A DNA stretch of 6,090 bases from an uncultured Collinsella sp. Its GTDB lineage: Bacteria; Actinomycetota; Coriobacteriia; Coriobacteriales; Coriobacteriaceae. Of this stretch, positions 1 through 6,079 are shown one piece after another. Made by a program: the position numbers and the translations under genes. The stretch's first letter is position 1. Every line of letters begins with the position of its first letter. The notes under the pieces are model-generated. The model did no database searches. It was not told the DNA's origin and saw only the letters and a list, made by a program, of their open reading frames with translations. The DNA is taken from positions 1 through 6,090 of the forward strand of contig URYA01000102.1 of NCBI GenBank assembly GCA_900551975.1, given 5' to 3'.

Positions 1-484
1 CGAGCGCGCGGCCGATGGCACAGCGCTGCTGCTGGCCGCCCGAGACCTGGCGCGGGAACTTGTTGCGGTGCTCGTAGAGGCCCAGCGAACGCAGCAGGTC
101 GTCGACATTGAGCGGGTTTTTGGACAGGTGCGCCGTGACCTCGATGTTCTCCTTGATGGTGAGATCGGGCACCAGGTTGTAGAACTGGAAGACAAAGCCC
201 AGCTCGCGGCGGCGATACTCGCCCAGGTCGGTAGGTTTGAGCACCGTGAGGTCGCAGCCGTCCACCATGATAGAGCCGCCGTCGGCATCCTCCAGGCCGC
301 CAATCAGGTTAAGAAACGTGGACTTGCCCGAACCCGAAGGCCCCAGCATGACGCAGATCTCGCCGCGGTTGATAGACGTGTTGATGCCGTCGAGCACCGT
401 CAGGCGTGCATCTCCATCGCCGTAGTGCTTTTTGAGATCCTTAACCTGGACGTAGGCTTCCTGCGTTGCCATGGTATCCCCCAT
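1..484 (-). CDS. MacB/LolD-type ABC transporter ATP-binding protein, partial (C-terminus off left edge)
   Basis: Nucleotide-binding subunit of an ABC transporter of the MacB/LolD type, which works at the inner face of the membrane with FtsX/MacB-like permeases in export, lipoprotein handling or peptide resistance. Numbered from the ATG at 472, visible motifs are Walker A GPSGSGKST at residues 44-52, the Q-loop Gln96 in FVFQFYN, and the ABC signature VSGGQQQR at 143-150. The window ends about seven residues later, so Walker B, D-loop and H-loop are not seen, nor is the permease that would follow. Two in-frame ATGs compete: 484 has GAGG six nt upstream, while 472 has only a GGGGG stretch; I chose 484, which adds four residues (MGDT). 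The gene lies 116 nt after the ABC-2 permease operon on the same strand and could be read through from it or have its own promoter. Family call is solid; substrate is unknown. Confidence 0.9.
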   Translation of the reverse strand, partial: MGDTMATQEAYVQVKDLKKHYGDGDARLTVLDGINTSINRGEICVMLGPSGSGKSTFLNLIGGLEDADGGSIMVDGCDLTVLKPTDLGEYRRRELGFVFQFYNLVPDLTIKENIEVTAHLSKNPLNVDDLLRSLGLYEHRNKFPRQVSGGQQQRCAIGRAL

Positions 485-600
485 TGTTAGCCTCATACTA
501 CTTTATGAGCGTAATAGTAAACCTTGGCGAACTATTTTGGAGCGAGGCTTGGGATTTATTTCAGACTGGTCAATGGGGACGCTCTTAAATGACTAGGTGG
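485..600. other. Intergenic gap between the partial ATPase and the permease operon
   Basis: This gap of 116 nt is more AT-rich than the flanking genes. No GC-rich hairpin followed by a T-run is visible, so I see no intrinsic terminator for the permease operon on the minus strand. On the minus strand there is a TTGACC box (568-573), but no acceptable -10 lies at 16-18 nt. Nearer the start codon, CTCAT (492-496) and ATGAG (505-509) can pair with an 8-nt loop and would cover part of the GAGG ribosome binding site. Nothing here can be called firmly. Confidence 0.5.
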
Positions 601-1806
601 CTAGACGCGGAATTTGGCGCGTGCGAGGGCGAGGCCTACGGCGGCGATGGCCGCGGCAAAAAGCACCGTGACACCCAGATCGCAAGCGATGTCGCCCAGC
701 ACGGTGGGCGTCAGGTCCGCGGCAAGCGCCTTGCCGATCGCGTCGTTCACCCAAAACGTCGGCACAAAGTGCGCCACGGTCTGCACGGCCGATCCCATGA
801 GCGACAGTGGCATCCAGGCGCCGCCCAAAAACGTCATGAGCATGCCGAGCAGGTTGCCCACACCGTTGAGCAACTCCTCGCGCGCACCCAGACTCGAAAG
901 CGCAAAGCCAACGGCCAGCGGCGTGCACGCCAGGGCAAACGTCGCTGCCAGCGCCAGGCACACACGGCCCACGCCGACCTCGGCGACCGCGCCGGCAAAG
1001 CCCACGACGCCCATCATGCTCGAAACAAACCAGATGCAGACGGTGAGTACGGCGGCGGCCGCAAACACGGCAAGCGAACGCTGGCGCTCGGAAATTGGGC
1101 CGGCATTCATACGACGCACGCGCTCGGGCTCGTTCATGCCCGAGAACACCAGCCCCACCGACACGATGACCGACGAGATAATCGCGTACGCGCCAAAGTT
1201 GAAGTACGACTCGAGCGTGGCGGCGGCAGTCGAATCGACCTTAACCTGCTCAATCTCGACCTCCGCGCGCTTGGCGGCGGCATGTTCGGCAGCCTTGGCA
1301 ACGTAGCCGCTGGAGGCAGTGGGCTCAAGCGCCGCCGCAGCGCCCGCGAGCGAGATCCAGCGCGAGGCCTCGGCAGACGAAAGCGCCGCCGCCATGGTGC
1401 CAGCGCCGTAGGTCACATCGAGCTTGGGCAGAGACTCCCCCGCGCGGGCGGCCGCAACGAGGTCGTCCTCAAACCCCTCCGGGATAAAGAACACGCAGTC
1501 GGCGCTACCCTTGGCGCTGTTGCTCTTGGCGAGCGCATCCGCAAGATCGTACGTGTCGTCGCCGACACCCGTGACCAGGTCAAAGCGCGACCCCAAGTGC
1601 TTGGTGAGTGCCCGCGAAAGGTCGCTGTTGTCGCGATCGACCACAATCACGTTGGTGTCGTAGGGCTTGTATTCGGTGAGCTGCGACGAGTTCCAGCTCA
1701 CCGATGCCGCGATAAACACACCCATCAGCGAAATGAACACCGTGTAGATAAGCAGGTAGAACGGGTGCGCGAGCGCCATGCGAAGCGCGGTCTTAAAGGT
1801 GCTCAT
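601..1806 (-). CDS. ABC-2 type transporter permease (second permease of the exporter operon)
   Basis: Membrane subunit of an ABC-2 type exporter, 401 residues. One hydrophobic helix near the N-terminus (about 14-35) is followed by a large, mostly hydrophilic, presumably extracytoplasmic segment (about 36-200) with an Ala-rich helical stretch around 140-195. Five more hydrophobic helices follow at about 202-223, 246-268, 282-304, 314-335 and 375-395. This one-plus-five layout with a big first loop is typical of ABC2_membrane_3 exporters such as LnrM/LnrN and YhgE/Pip-like proteins. The reading frame extends to a TTG at 1821, but ATG 1806 has an excellent AGGAG (1812-1816) five nt upstream, so I chose 1806. 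That start overlaps the end of the preceding permease by 14 nt, implying translational coupling. Together with the other permease it probably forms a heterodimeric channel driven by the ATPase at 2990-3928. Substrate cannot be read from sequence. Confidence 0.9.
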   Translation of the reverse strand: MSTFKTALRMALAHPFYLLIYTVFISLMGVFIAASVSWNSSQLTEYKPYDTNVIVVDRDNSDLSRALTKHLGSRFDLVTGVGDDTYDLADALAKSNSAKGSADCVFFIPEGFEDDLVAAARAGESLPKLDVTYGAGTMAAALSSAEASRWISLAGAAAALEPTASSGYVAKAAEHAAAKRAEVEIEQVKVDSTAAATLESYFNFGAYAIISSVIVSVGLVFSGMNEPERVRRMNAGPISERQRSLAVFAAAAVLTVCIWFVSSMMGVVGFAGAVAEVGVGRVCLALAATFALACTPLAVGFALSSLGAREELLNGVGNLLGMLMTFLGGAWMPLSLMGSAVQTVAHFVPTFWVNDAIGKALAADLTPTVLGDIACDLGVTVLFAAAIAAVGLALARAKFRV

Positions 1807-2980
1807 AGCGGCTCCTTCCAAAGATCAGCGTGGCGGCGGCAGCGAACAGCAGCGCCATAAGGACCAGTGCGCCGGCGCGAACGGCAAAGGGGCCCAGGTC
1901 CTCAAAGAAATACAGGCGGTTGAACATGTCGCAGATAAGCTTGACGGGGTTGAGCCAGCACTCGGCCGGGCAGGCGCGGGCGACGTCGTCGGCAAGCGCC
2001 ATCGCCGGCTCGCCGTAGAGGCCGGCGAACAGGGCGCACGTGGTAGCAAAGCCCGTAAGGATGCCGGACTTGGACGCCTTGCCGCCCTTAACGGGAAGCG
2101 TGCCCACAAAGAGCCCCAGGCCCGTGGCGGCAAGCGCAGAAGCGGCACCGCCCACCAGACACAGCCCCTCACGCCCGCCAAAGTCGACGCCCACGACCAG
2201 GCGCACGTAGCCGATCGCGATCGTCATCGAGGCAAAGGAAACCAGCCACGAGCCCACAAAGATACCGGCCAGCGACGCCGTCTTGGAAAGGCCGCCCACG
2301 CAGCGACGCGCACCAAGGCCCGACAGATTGGGCTGCAGGTCGACGACGCTCAAGGCGGCAAACTCGGCAGACATCATCGCGACCAGGCCAAAAAGCGCGT
2401 AATAGTAGATGACCGTGCCATCGGGTGTGGTGCGTGTCAGGCTTACGCGGCGGGTCCCGCCCTCAAGCGACAGGGCGCGCGCAACCGCCTCCTGGTCGGC
2501 GAGCGCCGCCGGGTTGTCCTGGGCAATCTGAGACATGAGCTCGGCATTTTGTGTATACGAGCTTGCCACCGTCTCCAAAATGCTGCGGTCGGTGAGCACC
2601 GTTGAGGCACGCGAGCTGTCGTAGCTCGACAGCAACGTGAGCTTGGGTGCGCCCACGTCGTCGACCGCATAGATGCCCGCGACCTCGCCGGCCTTAAGCG
2701 CACGGTTCGCATCGGCTGCGTCGTCGCACTCGTGGATCTCGAGCAGCTGATTGTCGCTCTCCTTGGCAAGCGACGTCGCCACGTCCTTAAAGGTCGAGGC
2801 GTCCCAGGCCTCGTCCGCTATGACGGCAACCGGCACCGGGTCGACCGTGCCGTCGGAGCTCAGATTCGCAAACATAAACATAAACATCGTGGAAAGCGCG
2901 ATGGGAAAGAGAGCGCCCCAGACCCACGTGCTCGGCCGACGCAGCAGCGTCTTGACCGTGGTGATGATGGTGTTGAACAT
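1793..2980 (-). CDS. ABC-2 type transporter permease (first permease of the exporter operon)
   Basis: Membrane subunit of an ABC-2 exporter, 395 residues. A hydrophobic helix at about 18-39 precedes a hydrophilic, presumably extracytoplasmic region of about 150 residues (40-188), then hydrophobic helices at about 189-209, 235-262, 272-295, 303-323 and 366-388. Size and topology match the next permease, so the pair is likely a diverged duplication forming a heterodimer. The start ATG at 2980 is preceded by GGGGG about six nt upstream and lies only 9 nt after the stop of the ATPase gene. The stop lies 14 nt inside the next permease gene. Three closely packed genes on one strand indicate a single transcript read from about 3950 leftwards. 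The loop 324-365 contains three Cys (337, 341 and 350), which might form a disulfide if external. Family call is firm; substrate unknown. Confidence 0.9.
   Translation of the reverse strand: MFNTIITTVKTLLRRPSTWVWGALFPIALSTMFMFMFANLSSDGTVDPVPVAVIADEAWDASTFKDVATSLAKESDNQLLEIHECDDAADANRALKAGEVAGIYAVDDVGAPKLTLLSSYDSSRASTVLTDRSILETVASSYTQNAELMSQIAQDNPAALADQEAVARALSLEGGTRRVSLTRTTPDGTVIYYYALFGLVAMMSAEFAALSVVDLQPNLSGLGARRCVGGLSKTASLAGIFVGSWLVSFASMTIAIGYVRLVVGVDFGGREGLCLVGGAASALAATGLGLFVGTLPVKGGKASKSGILTGFATTCALFAGLYGEPAMALADDVARACPAECWLNPVKLICDMFNRLYFFEDLGPFAVRAGALVLMALLFAAAATLIFGRSRYEHL
1812..1816 (-). promoter_or_regulatory. Ribosome binding site that decides the start of the second permease
   Basis: On the minus strand AGGAG (within GGAAGGAG, 1812-1819) sits five nt before the ATG at 1806. 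It lies inside the 3' end of the upstream permease gene and argues against the TTG start at 1821, which would place the ribosome binding site inside the coding sequence. Confidence 0.8.
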
Positions 2981-2989
2981 GGCTGCCCC

Positions 2990-3928
2990 CTAGTCGCGCA
3001 GCTCGCGGCCGGTGATCTCGAGGAACACGTCATTGAGGGTCGGCGGTTCGGAATAAATGCGGCCAAGCGCCACGTCATGCGAGCGCAGCGCATCGAGAAT
3101 GTCCGTCAGGTTATGCGGGCTCGCCTCGCACGAAAACGTGAGCTGGCCCGCCGTCGCCGACAGGTCCAGGACATGTGGCAGGCTCGCGACGGCACCGAGC
3201 GCCGCGCTCGGCACCTCACCGACCTCGATCACGATCTTCTCGCCCATCTGAATCATGCGCTTGAGCTCGTCGTTGGTGCCCTGCGCCAGCACGCGTCCGC
3301 CGTCCATGATCATGATGCGGCTGCAGATCTGCTCGACTTCCTCCATGTAATGGCTGGTATACACCACCGTGGCGCCCTCGTCGCGCAGGCGGCAGATGCC
3401 CTCTAGGATGGCGTTGCGGCTCTGTGGGTCGACCGCCACCGTGGGCTCGTCGAAGAAGATGAGCTCGGGCTTGTGCGCGATGCCGCAGGCGATGTTGAGC
3501 CGGCGCGCCAGGCCGCCCGAGAGCTTGCCGGGGCGGAACTTGGTAAAGTCGCCCAGGCCAACAAAGTCGATCGCCTCGTCCACCAGCGCACGGCGGCGCT
3601 TGCGGTCGCTAACGTAAAGGCTGCAGAAATAGTCGATGTTCTCGCGCACCGTAAGCTCGTCGAACACCGCCACCTGCTGCGGCACCACACCGATGCGGCG
3701 CTTGAGGTCGTAGCGGGCGGGCGTCATGGGCTCGCCGAACAGCTCGATGGTGCCTTTGTCGTAGGTGAGCAGCTGCAGGATGCAGTTGATGGACGTGGTC
3801 TTGCCCGAGCCGTTGGGGCCGAGCAGGCCAAAGATCTCGCCGGGGGCGATGTTCAGGTTAAAGTGGTCGAGCGCGATAAGGTCGTCATAGCGCTTGACGA
3901 GGTTTTCGACGTGGACGATGTCTGTCAT
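2990..3928 (-). CDS. ABC-2 exporter ATP-binding protein, LnrL/BcrA-like (DUF4162-type C-terminus)
   Basis: ATPase powering the two ABC-2 permeases encoded just downstream, 312 residues. Motifs in order: Walker A GPNGSGKTT (37-45, Lys43), Q-loop Gln84 in VVPQQ, signature LSGGL (136-140), Walker B LIFFDEP (156-162, catalytic Glu161), D-loop VAVDPQSRN (164-172) and H-loop His193 in TSHYMEE. After about residue 225 comes the accessory domain usual for drug and antibiotic exporter ATPases, ending in a PTLNDVFLEITG motif. The last signature residue is Leu rather than Gln, a substitution I regard as tolerated in this subfamily. The frame can be extended to 3994, but ATG 3928 is better: AAGGG lies seven nt upstream and the protein then starts directly at the ABC domain. 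It is the first gene of the three-gene operon, divergent from a two-component system, which matches the LnrLMN-type arrangement. An exporter of an antimicrobial or similar amphiphile is the likeliest role. Confidence 0.93.
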   Translation of the reverse strand: MTDIVHVENLVKRYDDLIALDHFNLNIAPGEIFGLLGPNGSGKTTSINCILQLLTYDKGTIELFGEPMTPARYDLKRRIGVVPQQVAVFDELTVRENIDYFCSLYVSDRKRRRALVDEAIDFVGLGDFTKFRPGKLSGGLARRLNIACGIAHKPELIFFDEPTVAVDPQSRNAILEGICRLRDEGATVVYTSHYMEEVEQICSRIMIMDGGRVLAQGTNDELKRMIQMGEKIVIEVGEVPSAALGAVASLPHVLDLSATAGQLTFSCEASPHNLTDILDALRSHDVALGRIYSEPPTLNDVFLEITGRELRD

Positions 3929-3976
3929 GAGGCGGCCCTTCTGTTGATTTCGGCCCGGTACGATTGCATCATCGCA

Positions 3977-3995
3977 GGTGCGGGCGGCGCGCACC
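3977..3995. repeat. Inverted repeat GGTGCG-N7-CGCACC, possible operator
   Basis: Perfect 6-bp arms (3977-3982 and 3990-3995) around a 7-nt centre. It lies just upstream of the candidate extended -10 of the exporter operon, where a -35 or an activator/repressor site would be expected. It could bind the LuxR-type regulator encoded at 5237-5866 or simply be a chance dyad in GC-rich DNA. Confidence 0.35.
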
Positions 3996-4082
3996 AGTGA
4001 GCTTTGTCACGAGTGCGGCGGGGGCGGGCGGGAGGAATGTCACGGTTACGCAGGCGGCCCCTCCACCACGCGTAGCTTCGCG

Positions 4083-4088
4083 TACAAT
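4083..4088 (+). promoter_or_regulatory. -10 box for a leaderless kinase transcript
   Basis: TACAAT matches five of six bases of the TATAAT consensus. Its last base is at -7 relative to the A of the kinase ATG (4095), exactly where the -10 lies when transcription begins at the start codon. No Shine-Dalgarno lies between it and the ATG, so a leaderless mRNA is predicted, a common state in actinobacteria. No good -35 is seen at 16-18 nt spacing (around 4060), so strength or activator dependence is uncertain. Confidence 0.5.
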
Positions 4089-4094
4089 ACCCGT

Positions 4095-5240
4095 ATGAAC
4101 AGGCTTTTCGACAAATCGATTGTGCTGGCGTGCTGCATTGCGGCCGCCATAGGTCTTACTGTGGACGCTCGCCTGGTCACAGCGTTTTGCCTTGGCGTTA
4201 TCGCCACCTCGCTGGCCGAGGTCGCACAGGAGGAACGCACGCGCCGTGTAAGCGAGACCGCGAGTTACGCTTACATCATCGCGGCTGTCTTCGTGCCGCC
4301 GTTTGTGCCGTTTGCGCCTCTCATCCTCTATGACATCGCGCGACGCGTGCGCCGTGAACGCATCTGGCCCGCGCTGGCGATTGGCACCGTGTTTGTCTGC
4401 GCGCTTGTCGCGGACCTTCGCGGCGGCGCGCTCACCACCCGAACGCTGCTGCTAACCGCCATCCTTTCGGTCGCCGCCACGTTGCTGTCGCTGCGCACCG
4501 CGCAGCTGGAGCGCGAACAGGAACGCATGCGTCGCACCCGCGACAAGCTGCAAGAACGCGCCCTCGCGCTCGAGGCGCGCAACCGCGACCTTGCCGACCG
4601 CCAGGACTACGAGGTCGAGCTCGCAACGCTCGCCGAGCGCGCACGCATCGCGCGCGAGATCCACGATAACGTGGGGCACCAGCTCACGCGCGCCTCGCTG
4701 CAAACCGAGGCCCTACGTGTGGTCCACGCCAACGAGCCCGGCGTCGCCGCCGACTTCGCTGACGTCAAGCGCACGGTTGACGAGGCACTCCAGCTTGTGC
4801 GCACCAGCGTCCATGCGCTCAACGACAACGCGGCCAATCTATCCGTACAGCTCGAGCGCATCGTGGAGGGCGCGCGCTCAGATGGCGGGCCGCAGATTGA
4901 GCTTGAGGTTTTAACCGAGCATGCACCCGCCAACGTCGCCAACTGCTTTGCGGCAATCCTACGCGAGGCGCTCTCCAACACCATGCGCCACGCTCGAGCG
5001 CAAAACGTGACCGTGCGATGCATGGAGCATCCGTCGTTTTACCAGCTCATCGTTACCGACGACGGCGCCGGCACGACCCCGGTGAACAGCCGCAACGCCG
5101 CAGAAGGCATGGGGCTCGGCTCCATGCGCGAGCGCGTCGAGGCGCTTGGCGGACCCTTCCCCGCCGGCCCACGCGCCGGTGCCCCCGGCTGGCGCGTGTT
5201 TGCCACCGTCCCAAAACAGCAAGGAGATGAGGCCCGATGA
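4095..5240 (+). CDS. Sensor histidine kinase, NarL-type two-component system (HisKA_3)
   Basis: Membrane histidine kinase, 381 residues, expected to autophosphorylate and pass phosphate to the regulator encoded next. The N-terminal third holds about five hydrophobic segments (near 8-22, 27-42, 57-79, 92-107, 114-134) with short links and no extracellular sensor domain, so sensing probably occurs within or at the membrane. A charged, coiled-coil-like linker spans about 135-175. The H-box ERARIAREIHDNVGHQLT has phosphoacceptor His190; Asp191 and His195 form the DxxxH phosphatase-type motif of HisKA_3. The ATPase domain shows the N-box with Asn295 (EALSNTMRHA), DDGAG (322-326) and GMGLGSMRERV (338-348). 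The frame extends back to a GTG at 3978, but ATG 4095 starts directly at the first membrane segment and has a fitting -10 box. The stop overlaps the regulator's start (ATGA). Closest known arrangement: LnrJ, LiaS or DesK-type kinases beside ABC exporters. Confidence 0.93.
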   Translation: MNRLFDKSIVLACCIAAAIGLTVDARLVTAFCLGVIATSLAEVAQEERTRRVSETASYAYIIAAVFVPPFVPFAPLILYDIARRVRRERIWPALAIGTVFVCALVADLRGGALTTRTLLLTAILSVAATLLSLRTAQLEREQERMRRTRDKLQERALALEARNRDLADRQDYEVELATLAERARIAREIHDNVGHQLTRASLQTEALRVVHANEPGVAADFADVKRTVDEALQLVRTSVHALNDNAANLSVQLERIVEGARSDGGPQIELEVLTEHAPANVANCFAAILREALSNTMRHARAQNVTVRCMEHPSFYQLIVTDDGAGTTPVNSRNAAEGMGLGSMRERVEALGGPFPAGPRAGAPGWRVFATVPKQQGDEAR

Positions 5241-5866
5241 GGCTCATTGTTGTCGACGACGACCGCTTGGTGGTCGATTCGCTCAAGATTATCCTGGGCG
5301 CCCAGCCGCAGATCGAAGTCGTGGGCACCGGCGCCGATGGCGACGACGCGGTCGCGCTCTACACCGAACACGCACCCGATATCGCGCTGCTCGACATCCA
5401 GATGCCGGGGCGTGACGGCCTTTCGGCGGCGCGCGAAATCCTCGAGCGCGACCCCGCAGCACGCGTGGTGTTCCTGACCACGTTTTCGGATGACGAGTAC
5501 ATTGTGTCGGCGCTTAAACTGGGCGCCCGCGGCTATCTAATCAAAACCGATGTCGCCGCCATTCCGCCGGCGTTGGCACAAGTCATGGACGGCAAACGCG
5601 TGCTCGAGGGCAAGGCGATCGAGGATATCAACTTTGATGGGGCGGGCGTCGAGGCCGGCGCGACCCGCCGGCCCGCGGCCTTTGTCGGCCTGACCGACCG
5701 CGAGTTCGAAGTCGCAGAGCTCATTGCCCGCGGCCTCGACAACAAGGAGATTGCCGCCACGGCTTATATGGGAGAAGGCACGGTGCGCAACCACATCAGC
5801 TCGATCCTTGCCAAAATGGGCCTGCGCAACCGCACCCAAATCGCCATCGCCTACCTGCGAGGGTAA
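5237..5866 (+). CDS. Response regulator, NarL/LuxR family (REC + HTH_LuxR)
   Basis: Cytoplasmic DNA-binding response regulator, 209 residues. The receiver domain (about 1-115) has the acidic pocket Asp7-Asp8-Asp9, phosphoacceptor Asp53 in LLDIQMPG, the conserved Thr at 81 or 82 and Lys103. A linker rich in Ala/Gly (about 132-150) leads to a LuxR-type HTH (about 151-209) starting GLTDREFEVAELIARG, with the recognition helix around GTVRNHISSILAKM (181-194). All catalytic residues are present, so it should be phosphorylated normally by the kinase encoded upstream. Its ATG is the first three bases of the ATGA overlap with the kinase stop; AAGGAG (5221-5226, ten nt spacing) and GAGG (5229-5232, four nt) serve as ribosome binding site. 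Likely targets are its own promoter and the divergent ABC-2 exporter operon, by analogy with LnrK; no direct target can be read from sequence. Confidence 0.95.
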   Translation: MRLIVVDDDRLVVDSLKIILGAQPQIEVVGTGADGDDAVALYTEHAPDIALLDIQMPGRDGLSAAREILERDPAARVVFLTTFSDDEYIVSALKLGARGYLIKTDVAAIPPALAQVMDGKRVLEGKAIEDINFDGAGVEAGATRRPAAFVGLTDREFEVAELIARGLDNKEIAATAYMGEGTVRNHISSILAKMGLRNRTQIAIAYLRG

Positions 5867-5886
5867 TTACCCAACGACCGACCGCC

Positions 5887-5940
5887 CCGGCATAGCAAAA
5901 TGGCTGTTATCGATTTAATGCCATTTCAAAACTATGCCGG
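5887..5940. repeat. Interrupted hairpin downstream of the response regulator
   Basis: The outer stem CCGGCATAG (5887-5895) pairs with CTATGCCGG (5932-5940), nine perfect pairs. After an internal loop (2 nt on the left, 5 nt on the right) AAATGGC (5898-5904) pairs with GCCATTT (5920-5926), seven perfect pairs, closing a 15-nt loop. It begins 20 nt after the regulator stop and may act as a transcript-end stabiliser or weak terminator, although no T-run follows. It may also be part of a repeat family. Confidence 0.6.
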
Positions 5941-6079
5941 ATTACGGGGCTAAACTCAGGGCCCCCATCCACACCCATTGCTTCCGCCAAATGATGGCTT
6001 GTCTACCTGCGGTTTTATTTTACGAATATCGGTATGGTTGGGAACTCATGGCTCAGCCCCGTAAACCGGCATAGTTTTG
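5927..6079. repeat. 153-bp element bounded by 25-bp inverted repeats (24/25 match)
   Basis: The arm 5927-5951 (beginning CAAAACTATGCCGG, ending TTACGGGGCT) is the reverse complement of 6055-6079 (beginning AGCCCCGTAAACCGG, ending CATAGTTTTG) except at one position (A5941). The arms enclose 103 nt with no open frame of note. No clear target-site duplication is visible at the outer edges (CCATTT on the left, TTCGGG on the right). The possibilities are a miniature inverted-repeat element, a palindromic intergenic repeat family of the genus, or a structured noncoding RNA. I cannot tell which without a genome-wide search. Confidence 0.65.

Larger units (their letters stand above)
3929..4094. promoter_or_regulatory. 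Divergent control region between exporter operon and two-component system
   Basis: These 166 nt separate two outward-facing operons and must hold both promoters. Visible elements are a dyad GGTGCG-N7-CGCACC (3977-3995), a dyad GTGA-N6-TCAC (3997-4010), and a direct repeat of TGTCACG at 4005-4011 and 4038-4044, whose copies start 33 bp apart, about three helical turns. For the minus-strand exporter the best candidate is an extended -10, TGATGCAAT (3963-3971), with no recognisable -35; that would fit a promoter needing an activator such as the neighbouring response regulator. For the plus-strand kinase the -10 TACAAT is annotated separately. That the elements exist is directly seen; that they are binding sites is inference. 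Confidence 0.5.

Noticed and set aside
545..573. TTGACC (minus strand, 568-573) as -35 of a promoter for the partial ATPase
   Set aside because: No acceptable -10 at 16-18 nt; the bases there read AAGCCT.
589..1860. Long open frame of 423 codons on the plus strand opposite the second permease
   Set aside because: Its translation is rich in Arg, His and Gly without membrane or domain character, as expected for the antisense of a GC-rich gene; the minus strand encodes a clear ABC-2 permease.
1778..4000. Further long plus-strand frames opposite the first permease and the ATPase (1778-2605, 2732-3406, 3473-4000)
   Set aside because: Shadows of real minus-strand genes with recognisable motifs; the antisense translations show low complexity and no domain.
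4037..4075. Possible 12-codon leader peptide (ATG 4037 to TAG 4075) preceded by GGAGG
   Set aside because: GGAGG is only one nt from the ATG, too close for normal initiation, and the predicted kinase transcript begins downstream at 4095.
3978..4094. N-terminal extension of the kinase from GTG 3978
   Set aside because: The added 39 residues are Gly/Arg/Cys-rich, unlike a membrane kinase N-terminus, and would cover the promoter region; ATG 4095 fits better.
5946..5965. GGGGC/GCCCC hairpin as intrinsic terminator
   Set aside because: Only five pairs with a 10-nt loop and no T-run after it.
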